Shown here: in pieces, positions 53,507-64,000 of the stretch
Layout: each line of letters begins with the position of its first letter
Numbering within the stretch: position 1 is the first letter of the stretch
NCBI RefSeq assembly: GCF_019048065.1
Contig: NZ_CP077291.1
Coordinates: 620,001 to 684,000 of the forward strand
Length of the DNA stretch: 64,000 nucleotides
Reading direction: 5' to 3'
From: Citrobacter farmeri
GTDB lineage: Bacteria > Pseudomonadota > Gammaproteobacteria > Enterobacterales > Enterobacteriaceae
Notes under the pieces: model-generated
What the model saw: only the letters and a program-made list of their open reading frames with translations
The model's database searches: none
What the model was told of the DNA's origin: nothing
Translations under genes and position numbers: made by a program

Positions 53507-53992
53507 ATGGATGCTATTTTTTTAAAACTGGACGATATCAAGGGTGAAAGTCAGGCTGATGGCTTTAACGATCAGATTGAGATCATGTCCTACAGCCACA
53601 ACGTGGCGATGCAGGTGACCAACGATGTCAGCAACACCGAACGTACCTCCGGGCGTGCGCACGTGGGGGAGATGTCGCTGACCAAGTTTGTCGATCTCGC
53701 CACCCCGGTACTCAACGAATACTGCTGTAGCGGCAAAATGATCAAAGAAGCAAAGCTGACGCTGTGCCGCAATGATGACGGAAAAATGCTGCCTTTTATC
53801 GTCTATACCCTGACCAATGTCGTCATCTCTCACCTGAGCGTAAGCGGCGGGTCCGGCGGTAAACCGGTCGAAACGATGTCGTTGAATTTCACCAAAATCA
53901 AATGGGAAATCACCGCGCAGAAATCGGAGGGGACCCAGCAGGGAACCAGTTCTTCGGTCTGGGATATGACGATGAATAAGAAAGGGAGCTAA
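53507..53992 (+). CDS. hcp: Hcp (TssD), T6SS inner tube protein
   Basis: A 161-residue Hcp-type beta-barrel protein that stacks as hexamers into the tube carrying effectors. It starts MDAIFLKLDDIKGES and contains GRAHVGEMSLTKFVDLATP (about residues 49-67) and SGGSGGKPVETMSLNFTKIK, all typical of this Hcp branch. No toxin extension is present. An AAGGAG site precedes the ATG. Confidence 0.94.
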   Translation: MDAIFLKLDDIKGESQADGFNDQIEIMSYSHNVAMQVTNDVSNTERTSGRAHVGEMSLTKFVDLATPVLNEYCCSGKMIKEAKLTLCRNDDGKMLPFIVYTLTNVVISHLSVSGGSGGKPVETMSLNFTKIKWEITAQKSEGTQQGTSSSVWDMTMNKKGS

Positions 53993-53994
53993 TG

Positions 53995-54372
53995 ATGAGC
54001 TCCTCCATACCGGTTGCGTTACTCGACAGGCTGGCTGATGAGACTATCTCACCACGCGAGTCGGTCTACCGGGAATTGCGCAGGTTGTTCAATACCCGCG
54101 CGCCGAAGGACGCTGAATCACTCCCCGCGCTGCTCGCCTGGGGCGTTCCCGAATGGCATGGCATCAATGCCGATGATGATCGGGTGCTCGACTGGTTCTG
54201 TCGCCAGCTCAGACGCACGATTTTGCATCTTGAACCCCGCATTAAAGCATTGACGGTCAGTGTCAAAGAGGCGCATCACGCCACGCTGGCGCTCCATCTG
54301 GAAGCGCAACTGTGGGATGACGATGCGCTGTTGGCGCTGGATCTGACGTATCAAAATGGTCGTTGGCGGTAA
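53995..54372 (+). CDS. tssE: TssE, baseplate gp25-like protein
   Basis: A 125-residue gp25-like lysozyme-fold baseplate protein. The family stretch GVPEWHGINADDDRVLDWFCRQLRRTI (cited here as WGVPEWHGINADDD) and the C-terminal LHLEAQLWDDD are visible. Two ATGs lie at 53992 and 53995; the second is better spaced from GGGAG. The gene is practically fused to hcp (TAATG). Confidence 0.88.
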   Translation: MSSSIPVALLDRLADETISPRESVYRELRRLFNTRAPKDAESLPALLAWGVPEWHGINADDDRVLDWFCRQLRRTILHLEPRIKALTVSVKEAHHATLALHLEAQLWDDDALLALDLTYQNGRWR

Positions 54373-54390
54373 AGCCAACAGGAGAGAACG

Positions 54391-56112
54391 ATGGACGACA
54401 GGTTGCTGGAGGATTATTTGCAGGAACTCCGGTGGTTGCGTGCCGCCAGCGGTGAATTTTCCCGCCAGCATCCGAAGATCGCCGCTCGCCTGCGTTTAAG
54501 CGAATTTGACTGTCCCGACCCGCATGTCGAGCGGCTGCTGGAAGGGTTCGCGCTGCAAAGCGCGCGCCTGAACCAGCGGCTGGACGAAGGGTTTAGCGAA
54601 CTGAGTGAATCGCTTCTGGAACTGCTCACCCCGCATCTGCTGCGCCCCTATCCCTCATTTGCCACCGCCCGCTTTACGCCCGATCCGCTGGCGGGCGATC
54701 TGACGCAGGGCTACTCGCTGCCCGCTGGCACGCCGCTGTACGCGCTGACGGCAGAGGGTGAAACGGTCTGGTGGCGTACCGCATTGCAGCATACGCTGTG
54801 GCCGGTCGCGATCGATGACCTCGCCTGGCTCGATGCGAGTGCGGCTCGTCAGGCGTGCGGGTTAAGCCAGGCGCAGGGCGCATTGTCGCTTCGTCTTCGT
54901 TGTTTACCGCCCTGGCAGTTTTCCACGCTGACGATGCGCACGCTGCGCATTTATCTGGGGGGTTCTCCGCAGATTAACGCCGCGCTTTTTGACCTGCTGT
55001 ATGCCCACGCGATAGGCCCACAGCGTCCGCAGCCGGTAGGGCTCGAAAATGCGGAGCACCTGCTGGCGAGCGAGCCAGGCGTCGAGTCAAGCGGGCTGGC
55101 GTTGAGCGCCTGGATGCACTGCCCGCAGGCGCTGATGTATTTCGACTTGCCGATCCCGCAGACCCAGCACGGCGACACGATGACGCTCTGCATTCCTTTT
55201 CGTCGCGCCCCGGACACGGCGCTGCATCTGACACGGGACGATGTGCGTCTCGACTGCGTACCGGTGGTAAATCTGTTTACGCGAACCTCGGAGCCGCTGC
55301 CCGTCGGGCACACGCACAGCGAATACCGGCTGGTCGCCGATCTCTACGACAAAGAGATGCAAATCTACCGCATTGCGCAACTGTGGATGAGCCGACGCGA
55401 TGAAGCCTGGCCAGTGCCACCCTATTACGGTGCGCAACAGCATGCTGATGCCCGTTGGTTCTGGCATGCGCGGCGACATTATCGGCAGGAGAACGATCTC
55501 TGGCTGACGCTGGTGGACAGCCGTTTTGATCCCTTTGCCGCCGATGAAGAGGCCACGCTGACGGCAACGCTTCTGTGTACCAACGGGGAGTGTGCATCGT
55601 CGCTGATGGCAGGAACCCCGCTGGCCTTTGATTTTCCGGGGCCGATAGCTCAGGTCTGTTTGCTGGGCACGCCGACGGATCCGGGTCAGTCCGTAAGGCA
55701 GCGGAACGCGCGCTGGAAGTTGGTTTCCTCACTGGTACTTAATCATGTGTCGCTGACCGAAGGCGACGAGGCGCTGGCATCACTAAAAGAGATGCTCTCT
55801 CTGTATGCCTCTTCAGGAGAATCGGTGGCAGTCTGGCAGCAGATCGACGGCATTCGCGCGATGCGCTGCGAGCGGGCCAGCGAACATTCTGGTCGTGATG
55901 CATGGCGCGGCTGGCGTAACGGTATTCGGGTCACGCTGACGCTGGATCCTCAGGCGTTCACCGCCAGCAGTCGCCTGCTTTTTGCTGCAATTATCGCCCG
56001 TTTTCTGGCGCATAACGCCACGGCAAACTGCTTTGTACATACCGTATTACAGGATGACAGTGAGGAGATCCCGCTATGGCGCGATACCGATCCCACCCGG
56101 CCGATAGTGTGA
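54391..56112 (+). CDS. tssF: TssF, baseplate wedge protein
   Basis: A 573-residue TssF (VasA) protein. It starts MDDRLLEDYLQELRWLRAAS, followed by the diagnostic EFSRQHPKIAARLRLSEFDC-type segment, DPHVERLLEGFALQSARL and LTPHLLRPYPSFA. With TssG, TssE and TssK it forms the baseplate wedges around VgrG. It overlaps tssG by 37 bases. Confidence 0.93.
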   Translation: MDDRLLEDYLQELRWLRAASGEFSRQHPKIAARLRLSEFDCPDPHVERLLEGFALQSARLNQRLDEGFSELSESLLELLTPHLLRPYPSFATARFTPDPLAGDLTQGYSLPAGTPLYALTAEGETVWWRTALQHTLWPVAIDDLAWLDASAARQACGLSQAQGALSLRLRCLPPWQFSTLTMRTLRIYLGGSPQINAALFDLLYAHAIGPQRPQPVGLENAEHLLASEPGVESSGLALSAWMHCPQALMYFDLPIPQTQHGDTMTLCIPFRRAPDTALHLTRDDVRLDCVPVVNLFTRTSEPLPVGHTHSEYRLVADLYDKEMQIYRIAQLWMSRRDEAWPVPPYYGAQQHADARWFWHARRHYRQENDLWLTLVDSRFDPFAADEEATLTATLLCTNGECASSLMAGTPLAFDFPGPIAQVCLLGTPTDPGQSVRQRNARWKLVSSLVLNHVSLTEGDEALASLKEMLSLYASSGESVAVWQQIDGIRAMRCERASEHSGRDAWRGWRNGIRVTLTLDPQAFTASSRLLFAAIIARFLAHNATANCFVHTVLQDDSEEIPLWRDTDPTRPIV

Positions 56113-56979
56113 TAGCGCAACTTCGGCGCGAACCTTGGCGCTTTTCGCTGGAGCAGTGCGTCCGGTTACTCGAACTGAGCGGCGTGTCGCCTGAACTGCG
56201 CGGTGAGCGGGGACTGACCTTTGCCCCGGCGGAGATTGGCCGTTTGCAGGGGGCATGCGTGCAGGTGCGAAGCCTTGGTCTGGGCGGCGCGGACGGCGTT
56301 TTACCCTACGGCGTGCTGGAGGCGCTGCCGCAGGCGGCGCAGGATTTCCTCAGCCTGTTTGAGCAGCGGTTGATTGAACACGACTGCCGGAGCCGAAGCG
56401 CATATCGACTGGTGACGCCTTATGCCCGGCGAGAGCAGGCGGCAGGGGGAGAACTCATGCAGGCGCTGTGTGGCTTTTTGACCACGTCGCGTCCGGCGCA
56501 GGTGTCGTTATCGCTGATCCAAAGCGGTCTGTTGGCAAACCGCAGGCGTTCCGCCGCAGGATTCGTCGCACTGGCGGCGGCGATGATGAACATCAGCGTG
56601 TCGGTGGAAGAGTTTGCGGGGCGCTGGCAGGTACTGCCTGCCGATGCGCAGAGCCGCACCGGCTGTCGGCTGGGGCGCAACAGCGTGGCGGGTCGCCATG
56701 CCTGGCATCAACACGCGGGCATCCGGCTCCATCTGATCGCCAGCAGTGCCGCGCAATGGCGCACGTTTTTACCCGGGGGCGAAGGCTTCACCACGCTGAG
56801 CTTTGCCGGGCGCCTCTGGTTTGGCGCGGCAATTTCGCTGGAGCTTGTCATGCGTGGGACGTTGACGCTCGACACCTGTCTTTCACGCGCGCGGCCTCCG
56901 CGCCTGGGGCGTACCGCACAGCTACAGGGGCGCAAAGCGTCGCCGTGCTGCTGTCGTCTGTTTTTCAGGGAGGATGAAC

Positions 56980-59493
<2,514 letters not shown>

Positions 59494-59520
59494 ACAGAGT
59501 ACTATCTAAGTGGAGATGAT

Positions 59521-60120
59521 ATGAAATCTTTTTGGAAAAAATTAAGAAATATCACGACAGGTATTAATAGTATTGGTGATATAACGCTTCAAGGTCATAT
59601 TCTACAAAGTGAGTACGATCCTATCTTGAACACGCCAAGAGTCATTAAGGTTAGAGCAACACCGTTTCTTCATAATCCAGGATATGCTTTATCTGAAACA
59701 CAAGAATATGGACCTGATATTGAAAATGTTTTCTGGCTTCCTTGGTTAAATTATCGAGTTACTTATGCTGCCAGAGCTCAATACGAATACAGCAAGTCTT
59801 GTAATTTTTTTATTACTTCCGCTCTAACAGGTTGTCGTTTTACTGTTACACCTGATTTGGTACTACATGTTGCTCACGGGGCAATTGGAAGTACAGTATT
59901 TACTCGCACTGGCGCTGAGGAAGATATAACAGGAGCACGTCATCAAAGAACTCGGAGATTATCAATTTCACATGATAATCCTCCGAATGATATTTGTTAT
60001 GGTATTAATGGCATACCCCACAGAACTTTAGTTTTTGGTGTAAAGCTGTTTGATGGGGTATGGACATATAAGATATTTAAATCCTTTCCTGCACCAGGAA
60101 GCTGGGAAACTATTTTATAG
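59521..60120 (+). CDS. Uncharacterised AT-rich gene between clpV and vgrG; possible effector
   Basis: I do not recognise this 199-residue protein. It is much AT-richer than its neighbours and sits where T6SS loci often carry cargo, 28 bases after clpV and upstream of vgrG. There is no signal peptide or membrane helix. A central segment, FFITSALTGCRFTVTPDLV followed by LHVAHGAIG (about residues 94-123), puts a Gly-Cys 11 residues before a His. That resembles the Cys-His arrangement of CNF/CheD-like deamidases and some papain-like toxins, and a later segment has SISHDNPPND. This is a motif impression only. A C-terminal VFGVKLFDGVWTYKIFKSF follows. An alternative is a structural or immunity protein. 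Confidence 0.6.
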   Translation: MKSFWKKLRNITTGINSIGDITLQGHILQSEYDPILNTPRVIKVRATPFLHNPGYALSETQEYGPDIENVFWLPWLNYRVTYAARAQYEYSKSCNFFITSALTGCRFTVTPDLVLHVAHGAIGSTVFTRTGAEEDITGARHQRTRRLSISHDNPPNDICYGINGIPHRTLVFGVKLFDGVWTYKIFKSFPAPGSWETIL

Positions 60121-60171
60121 CTCAGAAGCTAAAGTATAATTTCACCTGATAAGTTGTATCATAAAAAGTAG

Positions 60172-60197
60172 GCCCGATAAGCGAAGCGTCATCGGGC
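60172..60197. repeat. REP-like element before vgrG
   Basis: GCCCGATAAGCG ... CATCGGGC, an imperfect palindrome of the enterobacterial REP type, in the 112-base gap between the AT-rich gene and vgrG. Confidence 0.75.
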
Positions 60198-60232
60198 ATT
60201 ACGTACCCTGCAAATATAAAAGGACTTTATTC

Positions 60233-62191
60233 ATGCCAGACAATATCCTCAAACTCACCGCGAAGCTAACTGGCCTTACCGCCGCAACCGCGCAAACCGA
60301 TTCTCAACTTAACGGCCTGACCATCGCCACGGTTACCGTAACCACCTCTGCGCCGTTAACGCTTGATACCGCGCTGGCGACCCATCTTACCGCCACCATC
60401 AACAACGCCGACTACGACGGGCTGATTGCGGAGATTTACCAACTGCCCGCGACGCGCAACGCTGACCGCTATCAGTTTGTGCTGCGTCCCTGGCTGTGGT
60501 GGTTGACGCTTTCCAGTAACAACCGCGTGTTTCAGAACCTCAGCGCACAGGAAATTGTCGGGAAGGTATTTAAGGACGCCGGATTTACCGATTATAAATT
60601 TCAGCTCAAAACCACACCGGCAAAGCGCGAGTACTGTCTGCAATACAACGAAAGCGATTTTAATTTTGTCTCGCGGCTGCTGGAGCAGGAGGGAATTTTC
60701 TGGTTCTTTACCCACGCAGCAGGCAAGCACACGCTGGTGCTGGCGGATGACAACAGCGCATTCCCGCCCATCCCCGGCGAGAAAAAGGTGAAGTATCAGG
60801 CGGCGCAGAGCGGTGAGCGGGAAACCGGGGCGATTCGCTCGGCGGCGCTGCGCGTGCAAGCTACCGCGCAGGGGTTTCAGACCAGCGATTTCAACTACGA
60901 GCAGCCGAAGGCTGCGCTCTTTTCGCAGGCGGGTGAGAAGAAAGGCGGGGTGCATTATCAGCATCCGGGGCGGTTTAGCGTTAAAGCCGACGGTGACGCG
61001 CTGGCGGCATGGAAGGTTAACGCCCTGACGTCGCAGGCGAAGCAACTGGTAGGCGAAAGCGACTGCGCGGCGTTAACGGCGGGCCACTGGTTCACTCTGA
61101 CCGATCATGATGATAAGACGCTCAATACCGACTGGCTGGTCACTGCCGTCACCCACGACTACGACGGCGAGCACTACCGCAACCGCTTTACCGCCATCCC
61201 GAAGGCCACATGCTATCGACCGCAAAGCAGCACGCCGAAACCGGTTATGCACACGCAAACGGCAACGGTGGTCGGCAAGCAGGGAGAGGAGATCTGGACC
61301 GACAAACTCGGGCGGGTAAAAGTGCAGTTTCCGTGGGATCGGGAAGGCGAACGTGATGAAACCAGCTCCTGCTGGCTGCGGGTCGCCACCGCCTGGAGCG
61401 GTAACGGCTTCGGTACACAGTTTATCCCCCGCGTCGGCCAGGAGGTGGTGGTGAGCTTTATCGATGGCGAGCCGGACAAACCGCTCGTCACCGGCTGCGT
61501 CTATAACGGCGTCAACGCGCTGCCCTATCCGCTGCCGGCGAGTCAGACCCAGTCCGGCATTAAAACCCACAGCGAAAAAGGGTTTAACGAACTGCGCTTT
61601 GACGACAAAAAAGACGCCGAACTGCTGGCAATGCAGGCGCAAAAGGACTTCCAGCTTATCGTGCTGAACGACAGTAGCACGACAGTCGGCCACGATGAAA
61701 TCCACAGCGTCAAAAACGACAGCACCCGTACCGTTGAAGAGGGCAACGAAAGCGTCACCCTGAAAAAGGGGAATCGCACGGTGAAAATCGAAACCGGCAG
61801 CGACACGCTGGAGGTGAAAGAGAAGCGCAGCGTGACGGTGAAAGGCGATCAGGAACACGCGGTGGACGGCAATGAGACGCACAAAGTGAAGGGCAACTAC
61901 ACGCTGAACGTCGACGGCAACCTGACGATTAAGGTCAGCGGTACGCTCACGCTGGAAAGTGGTAAAACGTTGACGGTGAAGAGCGGGACGGATCTGAAAG
62001 CCAGTGCGGCCACGAGCCTGAATCTTGACGCTACCAGTATCGCCAGCGATGCGAAGGGTTCGCTCACCCAGAAAGCTGCAACGATAAGCCAGGAGGCGAA
62101 AGCCACGCTGACCAGCAAAGCCAGCGCAGCGCAGACTCTGGAGGGAGGCGGGATGCTGACGCTCAAGGGCGGGATGGTGAAGATTAACTAA
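60233..62191 (+). CDS. vgrG: VgrG (TssI), T6SS spike protein
   Basis: A 652-residue VgrG. The gp27-like hub includes REYCLQYNESDFNFVSRLLE (about residues 131-150) and EGIFWFF. The gp5 OB-fold holds TDKLGRVKVQFPWDREGE (about 350-367) and CWLRVATAWSGNGFGTQF, with IPRVGQEVVVSFIDGEPDKP. The C-terminal repetitive beta-helix (residues about 480-652, many Val/Thr/Lys-Gly repeats, ending GGMLTLKGGMVKIN) forms the needle. There is no catalytic extension, so this is not an evolved VgrG; toxins are probably carried by partner genes. AAGGAC precedes the ATG. Confidence 0.95.
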   Translation: MPDNILKLTAKLTGLTAATAQTDSQLNGLTIATVTVTTSAPLTLDTALATHLTATINNADYDGLIAEIYQLPATRNADRYQFVLRPWLWWLTLSSNNRVFQNLSAQEIVGKVFKDAGFTDYKFQLKTTPAKREYCLQYNESDFNFVSRLLEQEGIFWFFTHAAGKHTLVLADDNSAFPPIPGEKKVKYQAAQSGERETGAIRSAALRVQATAQGFQTSDFNYEQPKAALFSQAGEKKGGVHYQHPGRFSVKADGDALAAWKVNALTSQAKQLVGESDCAALTAGHWFTLTDHDDKTLNTDWLVTAVTHDYDGEHYRNRFTAIPKATCYRPQSSTPKPVMHTQTATVVGKQGEEIWTDKLGRVKVQFPWDREGERDETSSCWLRVATAWSGNGFGTQFIPRVGQEVVVSFIDGEPDKPLVTGCVYNGVNALPYPLPASQTQSGIKTHSEKGFNELRFDDKKDAELLAMQAQKDFQLIVLNDSSTTVGHDEIHSVKNDSTRTVEEGNESVTLKKGNRTVKIETGSDTLEVKEKRSVTVKGDQEHAVDGNETHKVKGNYTLNVDGNLTIKVSGTLTLESGKTLTVKSGTDLKASAATSLNLDATSIASDAKGSLTQKAATISQEAKATLTSKASAAQTLEGGGMLTLKGGMVKIN

Positions 62192-62712
62192 TGAGTGAGC
62201 TTCTGGAATATCAGCAGGACGCCACCCGGCTACAGGCTGCCCTGACGGACGGCCTGCTCTGCGGAGAGATGCAGATTGAGGAGCATGGGCGTCGACTGGT
62301 GGCGATGCACTATCAGCAGGGCATTCTGCACGGCGTTACCGAAAGCTGGCATCCTAATGGCCAACTGGCGATGCATCAGGAATATCATCACGGCAGATTG
62401 CAGGGGGGGGCGCGCTACTTTAGCGAAGAGGGCGTGCTGATCCGTGAAGAGCACTGGCGGGAAGGGCAACTGCACGGCGAATGCCGCTGCTTTTATCCGT
62501 CCGGGCAGATGCAGATGCGTGAACAGTGGCAGGACGGCCTGCGTCATCAACAGAGTGAACAGTTCTATCCCGATGGGGCCTGCGCCATGCGACAACAGTA
62601 TGTCCACGGCCGCCTGGTTCACGCCCCCGAGCGCTGGTTGCCGGATGGCCGTGCCATCAATGCCAGGGGACAACCCCAGTCGCGGTTCAGCAAATGGACG
62701 GAGCATCTGTAG
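62191..62712 (+). CDS. MORN/YwqK-type repeat protein downstream of vgrG
   Basis: A 173-residue protein built of about five repeats of the form (W/F)YPNGQ---(R/Q)EQYxxGxLHG, for example SWHPNGQLAMHQEYHHGRLQG (cited here as WHPNGQLAMHQEYHHGRLQG) and FYPSGQMQMREQWQDG. This pattern is that of YwqK-type antitoxin/MORN-repeat proteins. Such genes often follow vgrG or effector genes and may act as adaptors or immunity proteins. The ATG overlaps the vgrG stop (TAATG), so they are co-translated. Its partner is unknown. Confidence 0.75.
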   Translation: MSELLEYQQDATRLQAALTDGLLCGEMQIEEHGRRLVAMHYQQGILHGVTESWHPNGQLAMHQEYHHGRLQGGARYFSEEGVLIREEHWREGQLHGECRCFYPSGQMQMREQWQDGLRHQQSEQFYPDGACAMRQQYVHGRLVHAPERWLPDGRAINARGQPQSRFSKWTEHL

Positions 62713-62892
62713 GCGCGATCGCGCAAGATCAATGAAAGGTATGAAACACCACGCGCAGACTACGACTTTCCTGTTATGGAGCGCGGCCGCAGAGTTCATA
62801 AAAATTAGTGTTACCCCCGCCAGTTCGTCATCGTTTTGTACGGGCGGCCTTCTGCGGCCTGCATAACTGTGTTTGCGTAAAGGTGATGATAT

Positions 62893-63312
62893 ATGGTTGA
62901 TCGAATGTACGTTCCGCCACTGGCTTCACGACGGGTGAAGCGAACCCAAATTCGCTCACGTGATAAATGGGCTGAAACGGATCTGTTTGTTGAGCAGGGC
63001 GTCAGGTATTTCTTCCGTGTCACCGGTAAGTGGTGCGATATGAGCCATTGCTGTGACGCGAACGGTTACACCGTCGGCTATCTGAATTTTGCCCGAATCT
63101 GGCTGCGGTGCCGTCACGATCCTGCGACCTGGTTTACCCTGATTGGTACCATCGACAAATCAACCGACACGATGTTTGTGATTGGCGATGGTGCCCGACT
63201 CAATAACGGCTGGATTGCGCCCCGCAGCGGTGAGCTGGTGGTCTTTGCGAATGATATATCGGGGATGTACTGGAATAACTTTGGTTCAGTCGTACTGGAG
63301 GTCTGGCGGTGA
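62893..63312 (+). CDS. Small beta-sandwich protein resembling LecA (PA-IL)-type lectin domains
   Basis: A 139-residue protein without a signal peptide. The C-terminal part, GARLNNGWIAPRSGELVVFA then NDISGMYWNNFGSVVLEVW (about residues 100-138), resembles the end of Pseudomonas LecA (which has LFRWVAPNN ... YNDVPGTYGNNSGSF). The N-terminal half (RDKWAETDLFVEQGVRYFFRVTGKW) also looks like the first strands of that fold. Two Cys-rich spots (WCDMSHCCDANGY) are notable. In this setting it could be a T6SS cargo, a sugar- or envelope-binding adaptor, or an immunity protein. An AAAGGTGAT site precedes the ATG. Confidence 0.6.
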   Translation: MVDRMYVPPLASRRVKRTQIRSRDKWAETDLFVEQGVRYFFRVTGKWCDMSHCCDANGYTVGYLNFARIWLRCRHDPATWFTLIGTIDKSTDTMFVIGDGARLNNGWIAPRSGELVVFANDISGMYWNNFGSVVLEVWR

Positions 63313-63930
63313 AAAGCGAAGTCAATATCACCCGCTAATTACGCAGTCACCTTGTGGCGTAAAATTTAATGTACAAAAACAGTCGGTATTTGTGCGTTTC
63401 ATCAGATTCTTACCATAAGTGGGCAAATCACATCTCTTAAAATTGATAAATATCAATTAAGACACACTTAATTTGCGTCGTTAAAAAATGTCCTTATTTA
63501 CGACTTGTTTACTTTTTTTGCGTTAACGGTCGGGGTGGTACGACGTCTGATGACAAAAGTGACTTACTGCGTTAGCGAAAATAATTGAAAGAGATCGTCG
63601 TAACGCACTCTAAAAAAGCCCGTTATTGTTCTTAATGTAAACATTTATCTCAGAAGTAACTTATTGGCGAATAGGAATTTTCAATAATTACTCTGAATGA
63701 TTGGGCTGGAGGAGGGGGCGCGAAATGCACTGAATTAACCTTTGCATGGCAATAAACCCTGACATCATTAGCCTGCTATGTGTTATCTTTCACTTGAAAC
63801 AGCGTTCCATTTCAAGGTGTTTTCTTAACATTTCCATCACCCGACTGCTGAAATTATGTGCGTTGACTTGTTATTCGGCCAACTGCATATTCCTCCCCTG
63901 TTAAGACGAAATAGCCTTCAGGAGCTGACG
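63313..63930. other. Long AT-rich intergenic region
   Basis: This 618-base stretch shows no convincing coding frame. The only clear element is an FNR-type box at 63443-63456. No terminator with a good T-tract was found after 63312, and no IS, tRNA or repeat was recognised. Confidence 0.6.
63443..63456. promoter_or_regulatory. Perfect FNR-type box
   Basis: TTGAT, AAAT, ATCAA is an exact match to the FNR consensus TTGAT-N4-ATCAA. It is 475 bases upstream of the next gene start, so it may serve a distant promoter, a non-coding RNA, or nothing. Confidence 0.5.
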
Positions 63931-64000
63931 ATGCCTTCCCGTGATTATCCCGATACCCGTAAAGCCAGAGGAACCCGTTCTAAAGATATGGTGCTGTTAA
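63931..64000 (+). CDS. Start of an unidentified gene, cut by the window edge
   Basis: An ATG at 63931 with CAGGAG six to seven bases upstream opens a frame of 23 codons (MPSRDYPDTRKARGTRSKDM) that is still open at the end of the window. The N-terminus is basic and hydrophilic. Too little is present to identify it. Confidence 0.6.
   Translation, partial: MPSRDYPDTRKARGTRSKDMVLL

Overview
The window is chromosomal DNA of an enterobacterium close to Citrobacter, Salmonella and Escherichia. The left edge (lptF-lptG-yjgR-idnR-idnT-idnO-idnD / idnK / ahr / leuX) follows the E. coli order, and the proteins are near-identical to the E. coli ones as I remember them. The lsr operon keeps lsrE, which Salmonella has and E. 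coli K-12 lacks. Citrobacter is my best guess for the genus; the sequence alone does not settle it.

Layout: (1) 1-9309 is conserved backbone: LPS export permeases, an HerA/FtsK-like ATPase, the L-idonate/5-ketogluconate system with CRP and gluconate-type operator sites, the Ahr aldehyde reductase and tRNA-Leu(CAA). (2) 9287-21446 is a P4-type phage satellite integrated in the 3' end of leuX. It has an integrase, a complete PvuII-like restriction-modification system in the int/cos interval, cos, psu-ogr-sid, a candidate antisense-RNA immunity locus, vis, small early genes, the alpha primase-helicase, and two blocks of GGTGAACAG iterons. A second AT-rich cargo block, an sce7726/sce7725-type gene pair, lies between alpha and the right iterons. 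Behind it is a decayed second copy of the alpha 3' end and terminator. (3) 21597-31512 is a full AI-2 uptake and processing locus: lsrACDBFGE divergent from lsrRK, plus a cupin gene. (4) 31769-37845 resembles the yagF-yagG-yagH-yagI block of E. coli CP4-6 (xylonate dehydratase, xyloside permease, beta-xylosidase, IclR regulator) without the aldolase gene yagE. (5) 37996-43652 holds a PrpR-like sigma-54 activator divergent from a CoA-transferase / HMG-CoA-lyase-type / MFS operon, probably for catabolism of a branched hydroxy-acid. (6) 43712-63312 is a type VI secretion locus with all 13 tss genes in two divergent arms, followed by vgrG and small accessory or effector-like genes. (7) 63313-64000 is mostly non-coding, with a perfect FNR-type box and the start of an unidentified gene.

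Points that deserve attention: tssM carries an in-frame amber codon; tssG looks frameshifted in a G-run just before clpV; and the ClpV C-terminus appears short, next to an AT-rich orphan gene. So the T6SS may be decaying, or the assembly may contain errors. The satellite carries two separate probable defence cargos. The second, the sce7726/sce7725 pair flanked by the duplicated alpha end, is the best candidate here for a poorly described system.
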